Assembly: GCA_910586345.1 (NCBI GenBank) | Contig: CAJUHC010000004.1 | Location: 1-24,223 of the forward strand | Reading direction: 5' to 3' | DNA: 24,223 nt | Origin: an uncultured Christensenella sp. | GTDB taxonomy: Bacteria > Bacillota > Clostridia > Christensenellales > Borkfalkiaceae | In this document: positions 22,199 to 24,223 of the stretch, in pieces | How positions within the stretch are numbered: the stretch's first letter is position 1 | Layout of the letters: each line of letters starts with the position of its first letter | Translations under genes and position numbers: made by a program | Notes under the pieces: generated by a model | What the model was told of the DNA's origin: nothing | Seen by the model: only the letters and a program-made list of their open reading frames with translations | The model's database searches: none

Positions 22199-24223
22199 GC
22201 TGCAATCCGCGAATACAGCCGAATAATTGTGTCCGAAACTAATCTTGGCTCCGCTATCCGATAAGAAATCAAGCCACTTAGTGTAAATCGGATATTCGCC
22301 CGCCTCGTTGGTGTCCTTACCTCCCGCCGAAGTCAGCGCGTTAGTCCGGAGCGCGAAAATCTTCTGTATTCCTCCGTCCGTATCGCCTTCGTAAACTCCG
22401 CTTACCGTAAAACAGTTTCTCCATTCGGCGATTTCTTCTTTACCGTATGTTTCTCCGTTGATTACGCTGAGATTATAGAAGTTCTCCGCATCGGTTATCG
22501 TAATAGTTATTTCGCGTTTTTCAACGGTCAATTCGCCGCTTTCAAATCTGAAAGAGTAGTTTTCCAGAACTTTGTCCGTAAGTCCTTCTATAACGGTACT
22601 ACCGTCAGCCTGATAATGTTTTATAGCGTACGTTCCTACGGAACCGCTTAAACGACCTGCCGAGTAATCGGACGTAAAGAAATTATTTTCCGTACCGAGA
22701 ATATCCGCTTCGGTGTCAACAACACCGTCGGTTTTGCCTGCGACAAATCCGCTTACCGAATAAGAATATTCGGGTGCAGCGCCGCCGTAAACGACAGATT
22801 TATCGTCAGCCGTTACGGTAAGAGTCTTTTTATAGACTGTGAACACGAACGACTTTTCAAGACTGCCGTAGTTGACCGTGCCGTCCATATTTATCGTAAG
22901 CGAGTATTCTCCCGCGGAGAATAAACCTTTCTCCCACATTTCTGCAAATATCGATGTTATAGTGTCGTGTGTTCCGCTGAGTTCTGCAATAGGCTTGCCG
23001 TCACGCGTCAAATCGAATGCGAATTCGTTCTGTCCGACCTCTCCGTCGGATAATACAAGTCTTGTGAACTTTGAAACGGGTTCGGTAACTTTATGTGTCG
23101 TATCCGCATTATAACCGTTGAGATTAGTAGCCGAATACAAGCCGTAAGTCCAGCCGTTGAATTTCAAATCGCTTTCGTTTACAAAAGCGTTTTCAACGCG
23201 GGAAATTTCCGTTTCGCACATACCGTAAACGGTTTCGTAATTTCCGCCTGCAAAAATACGGTAATAGACGTTTTTGCGGCACACGTCGATATATTCAATC
23301 GGGTCAGTCACGACCGGTAAACCGCTCCAATCCAAATCTTCCGCCGAAACAGCGTTATCCGAATAGTCCGAAGCATAGAAAGAAACCGTAACATTCGTTC
23401 CGTCGTTTGCCGTTGCAAATACTTCGCTGACTTCTCCATTACGCATTATTATCAATGCGAGATGGCTTAATTCGTCATAACCGCCCTTATATCCCGTTAT
23501 ATCGCTTACGCTGAGATTTGCTGGCACGACCGTATGTATGGCTGTCGAGCCGTTGCTTCCGGAGAAAATCGCAGTATAATCGGTTTTGTCTTTATTCAAT
23601 GTTCCGCTTATCGAATATACGCCGACCGCTTGGGTATGCGTGCCCGCGTTCGTATCGGCAAATGCCGTAGTTTTAAGCGTAATTAAGTTTGCGCCTTCAA
23701 AGCCTGCTGACGCGTCGAAAATTTCTTCCCATATGTTTTCCGCAAGTTCGCTCTGAGTAAGTTCAATACCTGTATATGTAGAGTCGGGAAGAGTTATTTC
23801 AGTGACGAATTTAACTTTTGAGAAAGTATCGTAGTATACGCTTTCTATATCGTTTATTACGACTTTGAGCGCGAGAGGTTTTACTGTCAGCACACCTTTA
23901 TCTCTTCCGTCTTCCTTTACGGCGTTAACGAAATTATAGTTCGGCGCGTTCAGAGTATCTGAATCGTTAATAAACTTTATTGAGTATATGCCCTGTTTTT
24001 CGCCCTGCGTATAGTCCGCAGAATATGCAAACGTTCCGCTTACATTTATATTGGCAATAGTTTCGTTTCCTCTCAAGCCGTCAAATTTAAAAGTATCTGC
24101 ATCGGATATTAGGCTATCGACGTCCGCTTTGAACGAAAGGTCTGCGGGATTTTCTTCACCGTACCAGATACCGATATTGATCTGAACTTTGATTTCCGCT
24201 TTTTCGACGGTAACGGGCACCTC
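22196..24223 (-). CDS. N-terminal-side part of the giant MBG-repeat surface protein, partial at window edge
   Basis: The frame is open from the window edge and gives at least 675 residues before a TAA at 22198-22196. It contains MBG-type repeats (for example KKTLTVTADDKSVVYGG followed by EYSYSVSGFVAGKTDG, and KREITITITDAENFYN), strands with YSADYTQGEKQGIYSI, and one GWTYGLYS unit of the same type found downstream. The true start and any signal peptide lie beyond the window. The last residues (NYSAVFADCS) are in the middle of a repeat and the continuation LGELPDDAVIQDGNNY after the stop completes it, so the stop is premature rather than a natural end. Confidence 0.85.
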   Translation of the reverse strand, partial: EVPVTVEKAEIKVQINIGIWYGEENPADLSFKADVDSLISDADTFKFDGLRGNETIANINVSGTFAYSADYTQGEKQGIYSIKFINDSDTLNAPNYNFVNAVKEDGRDKGVLTVKPLALKVVINDIESVYYDTFSKVKFVTEITLPDSTYTGIELTQSELAENIWEEIFDASAGFEGANLITLKTTAFADTNAGTHTQAVGVYSISGTLNKDKTDYTAIFSGSNGSTAIHTVVPANLSVSDITGYKGGYDELSHLALIIMRNGEVSEVFATANDGTNVTVSFYASDYSDNAVSAEDLDWSGLPVVTDPIEYIDVCRKNVYYRIFAGGNYETVYGMCETEISRVENAFVNESDLKFNGWTYGLYSATNLNGYNADTTHKVTEPVSKFTRLVLSDGEVGQNEFAFDLTRDGKPIAELSGTHDTITSIFAEMWEKGLFSAGEYSLTINMDGTVNYGSLEKSFVFTVYKKTLTVTADDKSVVYGGAAPEYSYSVSGFVAGKTDGVVDTEADILGTENNFFTSDYSAGRLSGSVGTYAIKHYQADGSTVIEGLTDKVLENYSFRFESGELTVEKREITITITDAENFYNLSVINGETYGKEEIAEWRNCFTVSGVYEGDTDGGIQKIFALRTNALTSAGGKDTNEAGEYPIYTKWLDFLSDSGAKISFGHNYSAVFADCS

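Noticed and set aside
22057..22272. Separate 71-codon gene or frameshift between the two parts of the repeat protein
   Set aside because: Direct translation shows that the repeat-protein frame is unchanged across the region; only one stop codon interrupts it.
1..24223. CRISPR array or insertion sequence
   Set aside because: I saw no regularly spaced repeats with unique spacers, and no transposase frame in the window.

Overview
The window looks like chromosomal DNA of a moderately low-GC Bacillota (Clostridia-type) bacterium, probably an uncultured host-associated lineage. The support is an S-box SAM riboswitch with an intrinsic terminator in front of metK, an ABC-F ATPase, comFC and comEC, a CotH-type lipoprotein, and a giant MBG/Ig-like repeat surface protein. 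This is inference from gene content; no marker gene was compared.

Layout. (1) 1-2804, minus strand: a compact set of a PflX-like radical SAM protein, an ABC-F ATPase and the first 23 codons of a third gene. (2) 2805-4894, plus strand: a strong sigma-A promoter, SAM riboswitch and terminator, metK, then comFC overlapping it by 4 nt. (3) 4895-9395: a tRNA-Ser(UGA) locus cut in two. The 5' half, behind its own promoter, is at 5045-5103; the 3' half, followed by its own terminator, is at 9298-9353. The two halves have perfectly complementary 7-bp acceptor strands. The 4.19 kb between them carries a second, intact tRNA-Ser(UGA), six TCTACAA repeats clustered near the two junctions, a possible 39-aa peptide, an inverted/direct repeat cluster, a five-gene minus-strand operon of unknown function (two paralogous Zn ribbons, a seven-helix membrane protein, an NTF2-like protein and a two-helix DUF4177-like protein) and a divergent TetR regulator. 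No integrase is visible. I read this as a small, possibly non-autonomous, integrated element that disrupted a host tRNA and brought its own replacement. (4) 9396-15626: a MATE exporter (plus), a CotH-family lipoprotein and a short divergent cis-prenyltransferase (both minus), and comEC (plus) with a degenerate C-terminal domain. (5) 15584-24223: a bidirectional terminator, then on the minus strand a giant MBG-repeat cell-surface protein (running off the right edge and broken by one in-frame TAA), translationally coupled (TAATG) to an acidic, single-helix membrane protein built on a duplicated domain.

How parts work together. metK is controlled by SAM through transcription attenuation. comFC and comEC suggest retained DNA-uptake machinery, although ComEC's beta-lactamase-like tail has lost its metal-binding motif. 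The island's TetR gene and operon are driven by interlocked divergent promoters sharing one palindrome, which suggests a single switch controlling both. Most island genes have clear AAGGAG-type ribosome binding sites, whereas most surrounding genes do not, which supports foreign origin.
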